This document shows, in pieces, positions 14,961 through 23,262 of a DNA stretch of 64,000 bases. The translations under genes and the position numbers were made by a program. Positions within the stretch are counted from its first letter, which is position 1. Every line of letters begins with the position of its first letter. Source of the stretch: Terriglobia bacterium (GTDB taxonomy: Bacteria > Acidobacteriota > Terriglobia > Terriglobales > Acidobacteriaceae); the NCBI GenBank assembly GCA_020073565.1, contig JAIQEY010000022.1, positions 28,758 to 92,757 of the forward strand. Direction: 5' to 3'. The notes beneath the pieces are model-generated. The model was given only the letters and a program-made list of their open reading frames with translations, did no database searches and was not told the origin of the DNA.

Positions 14961-16931
14961 GTGAAATTGGCGAAGGTACATGTCACGAATTTTCGCAGCG
15001 TCGAAGACTCGGGTGAGTTTGATGTCGCACAGATGCTGTGTCTGGTGGGGAAAAACGAAGCCGGCAAGACCGCCATTTTGCAGGCTCTGGCGGGGTTGAA
15101 CCCGCACCCATCGACACCGGTGTTTTATGACTTGGAGCGCGATTACCCGCGCCGTTGGCTGACCGAATATTCCAAGTGGCATCAGGAAGAGCCCGCCACG
15201 GTGGTGGTCACGAAGTGGGAGCTTTCCCAGGAAGAGAAGGCTTCCATTACGGAAAAGATCGGGGATGCGCTCATCGACCAACCGGTCACGGTATATCGCC
15301 GATATGAAGACGCCGAACCGCAGTGGCACCTCCCTATCGACTACAAGAAGGCAATCCAAAATCTGATTGCGTTGGAAGGGCTCAACGAGGAGGAACGGTT
15401 GCCGCTCCTCGACGCCGACAATTCCCCGGAACTCGTCACGGCCCTCGAAGCGATCCCGGAGCGAACCCAAAAACAGCAAAGCCTGCTCGACCGCGTGAAT
15501 GCCTTTCCGGTTAAGTCGGTGCGAGGCGTGGTCACTGACATTTTGAAGAAGGGCTTGCCGTATTTCCTTTACTCCTCTCACTACGACCGCATGGTCGGAC
15601 AGCTTCGGCTCGACACCTACAATTCGCGAAAACAAGGCGAGCAACCACCGCCAATTGAAGGGGGCGAGCGTGTTTTCGTGGACTTTCTGGAATACGCCGG
15701 GACGTCCCTCGAAGAAGTGCTAACGGCAACCACCTACGAAGGGTTAAATGCGCGTTGTGAAGCAGCATCGAGCCGCATCACGTTTCAGTTGCTGGAGTAT
15801 TGGACACAGAATCCGTTTCTGGAGATTGAGGTGCGGGTCACGAAAGCGGAAGCCAATGACCCGCCACCGTTCAATCAAGGGGTCATTGCCAGAGCACGTG
15901 TGAAGAACAACCTGCACAGAATGAGCATGCCGTTTTCCGAACGAAGTGCAGGCTTCATCTGGTTTTTTTCTTTCCTGGCGACGTTCGCGCAGGTCCGGAA
16001 GAAGGGCGACAATCTGATCCTGTTGCTGGACGAACCGGGCTTGACCCTGCACGGCAAAGCTCAAACCGACCTGTTGCGCTACTTTACGGATAAGCTCGCA
16101 CCCGAGCATCAAGTCATATTTACGACCCATTCTCCATTCATGGTTCCGCCCGACAACCTGAACTCGGTGCGTATTGTAGAAGATAGAATCCTTCAGCCAA
16201 AACCCGGCCAGTGGGTATCCGAGGGCACCAAGGTGCGCAATGACGCCATGGCAACGGACCGCGACACCCTGTTTCCACTGCAGGGCGCACTTGGTTACCA
16301 GATTACACAGAACCTGTTCGTGGGAAAACACACTCTGCTCGTCGAGGGGCCGGGCGACCTTCTTTATTTGCAGGCATGGTCGTCCGCTCTATTGCGCCGG
16401 GGCAGAACCGGGATTGATCGCCGCTGGACGATCTGCCCGGCCGGTGGAATCGACAAGATCCAGCCGTTTGTTGCGTTGTTTTCCGGCCAGAAGCTGGACA
16501 CCGCCGTGCTGAGCGACTACTCAAATGCCGAACGCAAGAAGTTTGAATCCCTGCGTCAAAATAGGGTCATGGAAGGCCAGAGGCTTCTCACCTTTGCGAC
16601 CATTCTGGAAAGAGAAGAGGCCAGCATCGAAGATGTTTTCGACCCGAGGCTGTATGCCGGGATGTTAAACCAGGCGTTCAATCTGAATGGCGCGCATGCG
16701 GCGACCGGCCAGAGGCTGATCGACGTGGACCAGAAAACGACGCGCTTGGCGAAAAAGGCGTCGGCTTACTTTCGGGCGCTTCCATCGGCTGCCCCGAAGT
16801 TCGATCCCTTCACACCAGCCGACTGGTTGTTTCAACATCCCAGCTTGCTGGACCGAGATGAGCCGGCGGTGGTTGAAACCTTGGAACGAGCGGAGCGCGT
16901 GATCTTGGCGATCAACAATCTGCTCGAATAG
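14961..16931 (+). CDS. OLD-family ATP-dependent endonuclease (AAA ATPase + TOPRIM), solitary
   Basis: The 656-residue protein joins an SMC/ABC-like ATPase to a TOPRIM nuclease domain. Walker A is GKNEAGKT (30-37). FSERSAGFIWFFSFLA (325-340) occupies the ABC-signature position, LILLLDEPG (352-360) is Walker B, and TTHSPFMV (388-395) is the H-loop. The TOPRIM domain begins with LLVEGPGDLLYL (E462) and has AVLSDYS (D519) as the second acidic site. OLD proteins cut DNA and many act in phage defence. There is no UvrD-like helicase (Gabija), reverse transcriptase or other partner beside it, so it fits class 1. It has its own promoter and unrelated neighbours. Confidence 0.85.
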   Translation: MKLAKVHVTNFRSVEDSGEFDVAQMLCLVGKNEAGKTAILQALAGLNPHPSTPVFYDLERDYPRRWLTEYSKWHQEEPATVVVTKWELSQEEKASITEKIGDALIDQPVTVYRRYEDAEPQWHLPIDYKKAIQNLIALEGLNEEERLPLLDADNSPELVTALEAIPERTQKQQSLLDRVNAFPVKSVRGVVTDILKKGLPYFLYSSHYDRMVGQLRLDTYNSRKQGEQPPPIEGGERVFVDFLEYAGTSLEEVLTATTYEGLNARCEAASSRITFQLLEYWTQNPFLEIEVRVTKAEANDPPPFNQGVIARARVKNNLHRMSMPFSERSAGFIWFFSFLATFAQVRKKGDNLILLLDEPGLTLHGKAQTDLLRYFTDKLAPEHQVIFTTHSPFMVPPDNLNSVRIVEDRILQPKPGQWVSEGTKVRNDAMATDRDTLFPLQGALGYQITQNLFVGKHTLLVEGPGDLLYLQAWSSALLRRGRTGIDRRWTICPAGGIDKIQPFVALFSGQKLDTAVLSDYSNAERKKFESLRQNRVMEGQRLLTFATILEREEASIEDVFDPRLYAGMLNQAFNLNGAHAATGQRLIDVDQKTTRLAKKASAYFRALPSAAPKFDPFTPADWLFQHPSLLDRDEPAVVETLERAERVILAINNLLE

Positions 16932-17078
16932 AAGCAGGGGAATGGCCTACCCCGGGATTTCCACCACATCCGAACCATCCAGCTGACGACCGCTAACGAG
17001 ATGACCTAGGAATCGTCCAACTTCGAGAAAGCCTCGGTCGTGCATGCTGCAGTGAAAAACATCCTCCAAGGAGCTCAC

Positions 17079-17597
17079 ATGCTATCTCGTGCTGTTGTTG
17101 CTCTGGCTGTCCTGCTTCCGCTTTCGCTCCTTACAACAAACCCCGCCGCGGCCCCCGCGAACGCCGCCGGGGAGTATGCCAAGCACTTTGACGCTCTCCG
17201 TCAACTGTCGATCGCGGTAGCGGAGGCCATGCCTCCTGATCAGTACGCTTTCCGCCCTCACCCCGAATCCATGAACTTTGGCCAATTGATGTCGCACATC
17301 GCAACCACCAATTACCAGTTCTGCGCTGGGCTGAAGGATTCCGATCCCCCGGCATTGCCTTCACCCACCGACAAGGACGCGGTCGTCAAGTTTCTCAGTG
17401 ATTCGTTCGATTATTGTTCCGCGGTGATTCCAAACCTTACTGACGAGCAGCTCAACCAGCCGCACAACTCGCCCGACGGACGCCTTCTCGGGCGTGAGAT
17501 CCTGCTCGCCATGTATGTTCACGTGGCGCATCATCGGGGCCAAGCCGAGATCTATCTGCGGGACAAAGGCATCCGGCCGCCGTCCTACAGGATCTGA
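17079..17597 (+). CDS. DinB family protein, probably exported
   Basis: This is a four-helix-bundle protein of the DinB/YfiT metalloenzyme group. Recognisable blocks are HFDALRQLSIAVAEAMPPDQY, PESMNFGQLMSHIATTNYQFC and HVAHHRGQAEIYLRDKGI. The histidines in MSHI and HVAHH are the likely metal ligands. Family members include thiol-S-transferases, but the substrate here is unknown. ATG 17079 has AAGGAG six bases upstream and gives a signal-peptide-like N-terminus (MLSRAVVALAVLLPLSLLTT), so the product may act outside the cytoplasm. An upstream in-frame start at 17040 is less likely. The gene is monocistronic, 150 bases after the OLD gene and convergent with an EcsC-family gene. Confidence 0.85.
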   Translation: MLSRAVVALAVLLPLSLLTTNPAAAPANAAGEYAKHFDALRQLSIAVAEAMPPDQYAFRPHPESMNFGQLMSHIATTNYQFCAGLKDSDPPALPSPTDKDAVVKFLSDSFDYCSAVIPNLTDEQLNQPHNSPDGRLLGREILLAMYVHVAHHRGQAEIYLRDKGIRPPSYRI

Positions 17598-17667
17598 ACA
17601 AACACCTCCGGGCGCGAGCGCGAAGCGCCAGCTGCATCCGGATGAATTCGATATCGCGGCGGTGCAT

Positions 17668-18366
17668 TCAGGAGAGCGTCCGCGTCGCGGACGCGCCCGG
17701 CAGCTGTGCTTGTTCCTCGGCAAACCTCTGCCGCGCTTCCAGGTGCTTCTTGCGGAAGTGCTCCAACGCCCGCCGTCCCCAGGCGCGCACGAAGTAGTAG
17801 TTCAGCACGCATCCGATAGCGGAGCTGGTGAGCGGGATCAGCCGTCCAGCCCATTTCTCGACCACCTCGGCGCCGGCGCGGGCCGCGATGCGTTGAATCA
17901 CGTTGGGCACGAAGCGGTTGACCACTTGTTTTTCCAGCAACTCGCGGCTGATGTCCACGCCCGCGGCGCTGGCGGCGGCGATCCAGAGCTCGGCGATCTC
18001 GTCGTCGGTGTTCATCTCAAACCCGTAAATCAAGCTGAGCTTCTGGATCGTACGCATGGTGATGGCGGAAAGAATTCCGAGGTCGGGCACGATGGTAAGA
18101 ATTCCGCCCAGCCCAAAACCCGCGCCCTCGGCCGCCGCCAGTTTCATGCCCCCACGAATCACCGACATGGCCACGCCGTCCAATAGCTCGACCGGCACGG
18201 TGTACACGCCCCGAAAACCGGCGATGGGCAGCCCATAGGCGATGCGTAACTGAATCAGGAAGCGGTCGGGATCAACCCGCACGGTCTCATAAGCGCGGGT
18301 CAAGCCGCCGAGGATCGCGCCCTCGACACGGCGTCGCAGCCACGACTTCTTTTCGCCGCCGGGCAT
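17668..18366 (-). CDS. EcsC family protein
   Basis: The 232-residue protein contains the Gly/Ala-rich, alternately hydrophobic core typical of EcsC: FRGVYTVPVELLDGVAMSVIRGGMKLAAAEG, then GLGGILTIVPDLGILSAITMRTIQKLSLIYGF. A second block, NRFVPNVIQRIAARAGAEVVEKWAGRLIPLTSSAIGCVLNYYFVRAWG, follows. These segments look membrane-associated. In Bacillus, EcsC lies beside the EcsAB ABC transporter, but no such transporter is here. The function is unknown. The gene is divergent from RNase J, with a repeat element between them, and convergent with dinB. Confidence 0.82.
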   Translation of the reverse strand: MPGGEKKSWLRRRVEGAILGGLTRAYETVRVDPDRFLIQLRIAYGLPIAGFRGVYTVPVELLDGVAMSVIRGGMKLAAAEGAGFGLGGILTIVPDLGILSAITMRTIQKLSLIYGFEMNTDDEIAELWIAAASAAGVDISRELLEKQVVNRFVPNVIQRIAARAGAEVVEKWAGRLIPLTSSAIGCVLNYYFVRAWGRRALEHFRKKHLEARQRFAEEQAQLPGASATRTLS

Positions 18367-18384
18367 TCTGATGGCAGTGTATCA

Positions 18385-18478
18385 AGGAGTAATGAGTGGC
18401 GAGTAGCGAGTCGCGAGTGCATTGCGTGTCGTCGGTGGTTTGCACTCGCGACTCGCCACTCACTACTCGCGACTCACT
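18385..18478. repeat. GCGAGTCGCGAGTG inverted repeat cluster
   Basis: CGAGTCGCGAGTGCA (18407-18421) is the exact reverse complement of TGCACTCGCGACTCG (18441-18455). Both arms extend into imperfect tandem units of about 7-8 bases (GAGTGGCGAGTAGCGAGTCG and ACTCGCCACTCACTACTCGC). The element fills the divergent EcsC/RNase J gap and ends 20 bases before the RNase J ATG, so it must lie in or next to both promoters. Confidence 0.6.
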
Positions 18479-18498
18479 GTGCTAGCATCAAGGCTTCG

Positions 18499-20163
18499 AT
18501 GGCATCCGGAAAACTGCATATCGTACCGCTCGGCGGGATGGGCGAGTTCGGCATGAACTGCATGGCTCTCCGCTGGGGCGACGACATCATCGTGGTCGAT
18601 GCCGGCCTCATGTTCCCCGAAACTGAACTGCTCGGCGTGGACATCGTCGTACCCGACATTTCTTATCTTCTTGAAAATCGCAAGCATGTGCGCGCCATCG
18701 TCCTCACGCACGGCCACGAGGACCACATTGGAGCTCTGCCCTGGATTCTGGGTGAACTGAACGTGCCGGTCTGGGGCACGGAGTTTACGCTGGCTTACGT
18801 CGAAGATAAACTCGACGAGCACCAGTTGCTGGACGACGCCGACCTGCGCGAGATTCGTCCCGGGGAGCGCTTCAAGATCGGCCCGTTCACGGTGCATCCC
18901 ATTCAGGTCACGCACAGTTTAGTGGATTGCGTCGCGCTGGCAATTCACACGCCGCTCGGAGTCGTGCTGCACACCGGCGACTTCAAAGTTGATCCCACGC
19001 CTACCGACAACCGGCTGTTCGATCTGCACACCTTTGCCGAATACGGGAAGGAGGGCGTGCTGGTGCTATTGCAGGATTCGACCAACGTCGAGCGCAAGGG
19101 CTACACGCCGAGTGAGATGGCCGTCCGCCGCAAGTTCCACGAGATCTTTACGCACACCCAGCGGCGGTTGTTCATCTCCTGCTTCTCGTCCTCCATCCAC
19201 CGCATCAAGCTGGCAGTCGATATGGCGTGGGAGCATGGGCGCAAGGTCTGCTTCATCGGCCGCTCCATGACGAACTCGGCCGAGATCGCCGAAGATCTCG
19301 GCTACGTGCAGGTGCCGGACGGACTGCTGATCCATCCCGGCGAGATGAAGAACTTCGCGCCCGAAAAGGTTTGCGTGCTGATCAGCGGCACGCAGGGCGA
19401 GCCGATGTCGGCCATGTCACGCGCGGCGGTCGATAACCACAAGCACGCCAAAATCGAGAAGGGCGACACAGTTGTACTTTCGTCACGCGTCATTCCCGGC
19501 AACGAAAAAGCCATCTTCCGCATGGTGGACCACCTGTTTCGCCGCGAGGCGCACGTCATTTACGACGACGGCTCGTATCCTCCGGTGCACGTTTCGGGAC
19601 ACGCCAGCCAGGAAGAATTGAAGCTGATCATCAACCTGGTGCGACCGAAATACTTTATCCCCATCCACGGCGAGTATCGTCAGCTCAAGCTACATGCCGA
19701 ATTGGCAGGCACCATGCGCACTTCGGTCGGCAACGTGATGCTGATTGAAAGTGGAGACGTTCTGGAAATCGACGAACGGGGCGCGCGCAAGGCGGATCGC
19801 GTCAATGTGGGACACGTATGCATTGATTCCGGCTCGCGTACGGACGTGGTTGAAGATCTGGTCATCAAAGACCGGCGTCACTTGAGCGAAGACGGTTTTG
19901 TGCTGCCCATTATCGCAATCAACAAGATCACCGGACGCGTGGAAACCTCACCGGAAATCGTGACGCGCGGCTTCAACCCTGGCGAGAACGGCTTGATTGA
20001 GCGGGCACGGGAAATTGTGATGGAGACGCTCGAACTTTCGAGCGACGAAGAGAAGGCAGATTACGGTGTGATCAAAGAGAAAATCCGTGCCGATTTGAAA
20101 CGCTACATCTCCAAACAGACGCAGCGGCGTCCGCTGATCATGCCGGTGATACTGGAGATCTGA
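18499..20163 (+). CDS. rnj: Ribonuclease J
   Basis: A dual endo/5'-3' exoribonuclease for mRNA decay and rRNA processing, in the cytoplasm. The 554-residue length matches RNase J1. The metallo-beta-lactamase core carries the zinc motif HGHEDH (71-76) in VLTHGHEDHIGALPW, and a further ligand in GVVLHTGDFKVD. The beta-CASP insertion has CFSSSIHRIKLAVDMAWEHGRKVCFIGRSM, followed by SGTQGEPMSAMSR and SSRVIPGNEKAI. HVSGHASQEELKLIINLVRPKYFIPIHGEY is the RNase J signature. The C-terminal domain (about 450-554) is present. The gene has no operon partner and is divergent from ecsC-like. Confidence 0.96.
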   Translation: MASGKLHIVPLGGMGEFGMNCMALRWGDDIIVVDAGLMFPETELLGVDIVVPDISYLLENRKHVRAIVLTHGHEDHIGALPWILGELNVPVWGTEFTLAYVEDKLDEHQLLDDADLREIRPGERFKIGPFTVHPIQVTHSLVDCVALAIHTPLGVVLHTGDFKVDPTPTDNRLFDLHTFAEYGKEGVLVLLQDSTNVERKGYTPSEMAVRRKFHEIFTHTQRRLFISCFSSSIHRIKLAVDMAWEHGRKVCFIGRSMTNSAEIAEDLGYVQVPDGLLIHPGEMKNFAPEKVCVLISGTQGEPMSAMSRAAVDNHKHAKIEKGDTVVLSSRVIPGNEKAIFRMVDHLFRREAHVIYDDGSYPPVHVSGHASQEELKLIINLVRPKYFIPIHGEYRQLKLHAELAGTMRTSVGNVMLIESGDVLEIDERGARKADRVNVGHVCIDSGSRTDVVEDLVIKDRRHLSEDGFVLPIIAINKITGRVETSPEIVTRGFNPGENGLIERAREIVMETLELSSDEEKADYGVIKEKIRADLKRYISKQTQRRPLIMPVILEI

Positions 20164-20271
20164 CTGTCGAGAACTCGCTCCGGAAATCCTGCAAGGTTCT
20201 TATCAACTGACGTTCTCCTTATATCGACAGGCACCCTGTATAAGAAATCGTCGACAGGATAGGAACACGCC

Positions 20272-21263
20272 ATGAGAACTCACCTCAGATTGTCTAGCAG
20301 GAAGGCGGGATTGGTTTTCGCTATCTTCCTCGCTTCGTTGACTTCGAGCTATGCACTTGGCGAAAGCCTTCCTGACACTATCGACAAGTTGCGACCTGCG
20401 ATTATTCGGGTAATGATGGAATGCACCTTCGCCAATGCTGCCAAGCCCAAGCACTGGGCCGGAACCGGGTTTCTCGTGAGTCGAGAGGGGTTTGCGCTAA
20501 CGGCGGCTCACGTCTTGAAATGCCCGACAAGCGACGAAGTTGAGGGGACTGACTCTCCGCAACCACTTACTGCACATCGCGTCCTGGTTGGCATTCCGGT
20601 GATGCACATGACCGACCAGACACACACGAGAAGGAACTTCACCTATTTGGAAGCGGAAGTCATCGAATCCGATTCAATTCACGACGTGGCGTTGTTGAAG
20701 CTTTCACAGAATCCATTTAGAAGCACTATCGATTCCGGGTACACATTAAACGGAAGGAAACTCGACTTTGAGCGGCCTGGAATAGCACTGCTATCAACCC
20801 GCAAGCCGCGCGAAGGGGAGCCAATCGCTGTCTCGGGGTATCCTCTCCTTCGCGACAATGATCAGCCAGTGTTCGATACAATGCAGGGATTGTCGCCTCA
20901 ATCCACGGTTCGAAGGATTTCGACTTGCCGACCTATTTCAATTCGCCGACAGTCCAGTTGCAGGTGCGTGTCACATTCGACTTGTACGAAACAGATATGA
21001 GTGTCAATCCTGGGAACAGCGGAGGGCCGGTCTACAATGCCTCGACGGGCCAGGTAATCGGAATATGCTCTGCGTACAGGCCAGCGGCGGTCAAGGAGAA
21101 AAACCCAGCGAACGGTCAGTGGGAAGACTTCCCGCTGGCGTACAACTCGGGGTTAGCCGTTATAGTGCCCATCGCGTACGGAACCATTCTTATGTCTCAA
21201 CACGGAATAGCCATTCCACCGGGTGGAACGAAACGCAGACGTGGCGTGCTTACTGACCACTGA
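20272..21263 (+). pseudogene. Trypsin-like serine protease interrupted by a one-base frameshift
   Basis: The first part encodes a signal peptide (about 1-29), the catalytic histidine H80 (GFALTAAHVL) and aspartate D138 (SIHDVALLKL). The catalytic serine motif, MSVNPGNSGGPVYN, lies in another frame, readable upstream to about 20886 as GIVASIHGSKDFDLPTYFNS. The two frames join exactly if one base is restored in the GGG run of ATGCAGGGATT (20881-20891), giving MQGIVASIHG. The rest is a complete family-length protein ending at 21263. This could be a recent inactivating deletion, a sequencing error in a G run, or much less likely programmed frameshifting. If intact, it would be an exported S1/DegP-like protease without a PDZ domain. 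Confidence 0.75.
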
Positions 21264-21382
21264 TCATTATCGGTTCGTTCTCACTGTCGAGTGCCTGCAT
21301 TTCGCGTTTTTCGAGAGGTGGGGCCTTTCCGACGGTAATGAGTTACCATTTCGCTTGTGGAAAAAGGGGAAAGCGGCGTTCC

Positions 21383-21688
21383 CTACTGCGCAGGCTCCAC
21401 CGTAAGCTTCAAGCCCACCGCCTTGGTCACGGCAACCAGTGTGGAAAGCCGCGGGTTTCCGCGAGCCGATAGTGCACGGTACAGGCTCTCGCGCTCAATG
21501 CCAGCGGCTTTGGCCACCTTCGCAATGCCGCCTCGCGCCTCGGCGATGCGCCGCAGGGCGATCAGAAGCACGCTGGGTTCGTCGGCATCCTCCAACGCGG
21601 CCCGGAGATACTCAGCAGCAAACTCCGGATTGTCGCGCAGTTCGCGAACGATAGCTTCATGGTGCGAGATGCTCGCTTTGCGTTTCAC
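21383..21688 (-). CDS. HigA-like antitoxin (XRE-type, downstream partner)
   Basis: The 101-residue DNA-binding antitoxin belongs to the HI1420-type addiction-module antidote family. The N-terminus (LRDNPEFAAEYLRAALEDADEPSVLLIALRRIAEARG) is family-typical. It is followed by the helix-turn-helix GIAKVAKAAGIERESLYRAL and the strong signature SARGNPRLSTLVAVTKAVGLKLTVEP. It should neutralise the toxin encoded just upstream and repress the operon. Its ATG overlaps the toxin stop by four bases (ATGA), so translation is coupled. The toxin-first order is normal for this family. Confidence 0.9.
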   Translation of the reverse strand: MKRKASISHHEAIVRELRDNPEFAAEYLRAALEDADEPSVLLIALRRIAEARGGIAKVAKAAGIERESLYRALSARGNPRLSTLVAVTKAVGLKLTVEPAQ

Positions 21689-22005
21689 GGTGTTCTCTCC
21701 CTATAGTCATTGAGGTACTCGAGCGCGCGCTTGATGTCGGATGACTGCTTGCGTTTGTCGCCGCCGCAAAGCAACAAAACACAGGCGTTGCCTACTAGCG
21801 CGTAATAAACCCGATAACCAGGTCCCCAGTCAATCCGCAACTCAAATAAACCGCCGCGCAGTGCCTTGCAGTCGCCGAAATTCCCGGCGGCGAGGCGATC
21901 GATCCGGGCCACAACCTTGGCCATGGTCCGGGCGTCTCTCAGTCCTGACAGCCACTCGCCGAAACAATCTCTGCCAGAGGCGGTCAGATAGCGGCGAATT
22001 TCCAT
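21685..22005 (-). CDS. HigB/RelE-superfamily toxin of an addiction module
   Basis: The 106-residue protein is of the HI1419-type putative addiction-module killer family, within the RelE/HigB fold that cleaves mRNA at the ribosome. Visible blocks are MEIRRYLTASGRDCFGEWLSGLRDARTMAKVVARIDRLAAGNFGDCKALRGGLFELRIDWGPGYRVYYA, split as an alpha-helical half and the LRIDWGPGYRVYY strand, then LLLCGGDKRKQSSDIKRALEYLNDY. The basic KRKQ segment and the Arg/Tyr strand are the usual catalytic area. It is first in the operon and is followed by its antitoxin. Almost no leader separates the putative -10 from the ATG, and no Shine-Dalgarno is visible. Confidence 0.9.
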   Translation of the reverse strand: MEIRRYLTASGRDCFGEWLSGLRDARTMAKVVARIDRLAAGNFGDCKALRGGLFELRIDWGPGYRVYYALVGNACVLLLCGGDKRKQSSDIKRALEYLNDYRERTP

Positions 22006-22014
22006 TGTTTTGTT

Positions 22015-22036
22015 ATTGTAACTTATAGGTTACAAT
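22015..22036. promoter_or_regulatory. Palindromic operator/promoter of the HigBA-type module
   Basis: ATTGTAAC (22015-22022) and GTTACAAT (22029-22036) form a perfect 8-base inverted repeat with a 6-base spacer. It lies 10-31 bases upstream of the toxin start on the minus strand. Read on that strand the right arm supplies TACAAT, a good -10 box, so a repressor bound here would block initiation. Autorepression by the antitoxin or its complex is the known behaviour of the family. Confidence 0.65.
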
Positions 22037-22103
22037 GAGGCAAGACCGGAAACAAGCGACGCCTTGCAAAAAACGCCTGGACCGGGCACGCTGAAATGTA
22101 AGG

Positions 22104-23066
22104 ATGATGGTTACCCTCCACGACATTCGCGCCGCCCAAGCTCGCCTCCACGGCATCTCCGTCCGCACACCTCTGCTGGAATGGACCGGCGCCGCTGATT
22201 CCCGCAGGCTCTACTTGAAGCTCGAGAACCTGCAGCCCATCGGGGCTTTCAAGCTGCGCGGGGCGTACAACAAGGTTGCTTCGTTGAGTGCAGAGGAGCG
22301 CGGCCGCGGCGTTATCTCCTACTCCAGCGGGAATCACGCGCAAGGCGTGGCCTATGCGGCGCGAGCGCTGGGGGTGAAGGCGATCATCGTGATGCCGGGC
22401 AATGCTCCCAAGAACAAACTGGAGGCTACGGCGGCCCTCGGAGCCGAGGTCGTCACGGTCGGTCCCAGCAGCGAAGAACGGCGTTTACGCGCCGAGGAAC
22501 TGGCGGCTGAACATGGCTATGTCATTGTGCCTCCCTACAACGATGAGAAGATCATCGCGGGGCAAGGGACGGTGGGTCTGGAAATCCTGGAGGACCTGCC
22601 AACAGTTGAGACCGTCCTCGTTCCGGTGGGTGGCGGCGGGCTGATCAGCGGAGTGTCAGCGGCCATCAAGCTCAGCAATCCTAAGGTGAAGGTGATTGGC
22701 GTTGAGCCCGAGGTGGCTGGCGATGCCCAAGCCAGCCTGCGCGCCGGACACATCGTTTCCATCCCTGCCGAGCAGGTCACGCAAACGCTCGCCGATGGCC
22801 TGCGCACGCAGAGCATCGGGGCGATCAACTTCGAGCACATCCGCGCCTACGTGGATGACATCGTCACCGTAAACGAAGACGAAATTCGGCAGGCAATGCA
22901 CGCCCTCAGCGGGAACTCCAGGACCGTGGCCGAGCCGAGCGGTGCTGTCGCTACAGCCGCGTTTCTGTTTCACGCCCGCGAACTGCCACTTGCGAAGATC
23001 CATATCGCGGTCATCAGTGGCGGGAATATCGATCCTGCCATGCTGCGCGAGTTGCGTAAGAGCTGA
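22104..23066 (+). CDS. Threonine/serine dehydratase-like PLP enzyme
   Basis: A 320-residue fold-type II PLP enzyme. The Schiff-base lysine is K50 in PIGAFKLRGAYNK. SSGNHAQGVAYAAR is the phosphate/substrate loop, and PVGGGGLISG (about 173-182) binds the PLP phosphate. The length and absence of a C-terminal ACT domain match catabolic threonine ammonia-lyase (TdcB-like) or serine racemase/dehydratase, rather than the isoleucine-feedback IlvA. The reaction is probably L-threonine to 2-oxobutanoate plus ammonia, with the racemase alternative open. The gene is on the opposite strand from the toxin-antitoxin pair. Confidence 0.88.
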   Translation: MMVTLHDIRAAQARLHGISVRTPLLEWTGAADSRRLYLKLENLQPIGAFKLRGAYNKVASLSAEERGRGVISYSSGNHAQGVAYAARALGVKAIIVMPGNAPKNKLEATAALGAEVVTVGPSSEERRLRAEELAAEHGYVIVPPYNDEKIIAGQGTVGLEILEDLPTVETVLVPVGGGGLISGVSAAIKLSNPKVKVIGVEPEVAGDAQASLRAGHIVSIPAEQVTQTLADGLRTQSIGAINFEHIRAYVDDIVTVNEDEIRQAMHALSGNSRTVAEPSGAVATAAFLFHARELPLAKIHIAVISGGNIDPAMLRELRKS

Positions 23067-23098
23067 ACATAGGAAACGCCTTCAAAGTCGCGGTTCTC

Positions 23099-23197
23099 CC
23101 TCTGTAGTCCTCTGAGCCCTCTGTGGTTCAAGCTCTTCCTGCCCTTCACCAAAACGTCAAAAGCCTGAACCACCGAGGTCACCGAGGACCACAGAGG
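23099..23197. repeat. Inverted repeat of the CACAGAGG family
   Basis: The left arm 23099-23130 (starting CCTCTGTAGTCCTCTGAG) and right arm 23166-23197 (ending ACCACAGAGG) are inverted copies agreeing at 27 of 32 positions, with a 35-base spacer. The element fills the gap between the dehydratase and permease genes and could form a long stem in RNA. Confidence 0.65.
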
Positions 23198-23262
23198 AAG
23201 CCATCTGATTCGTGCTTCGCGCTCGGCGAAGGTACAATCCTTGGTTTCCACCCGAGGACGAC

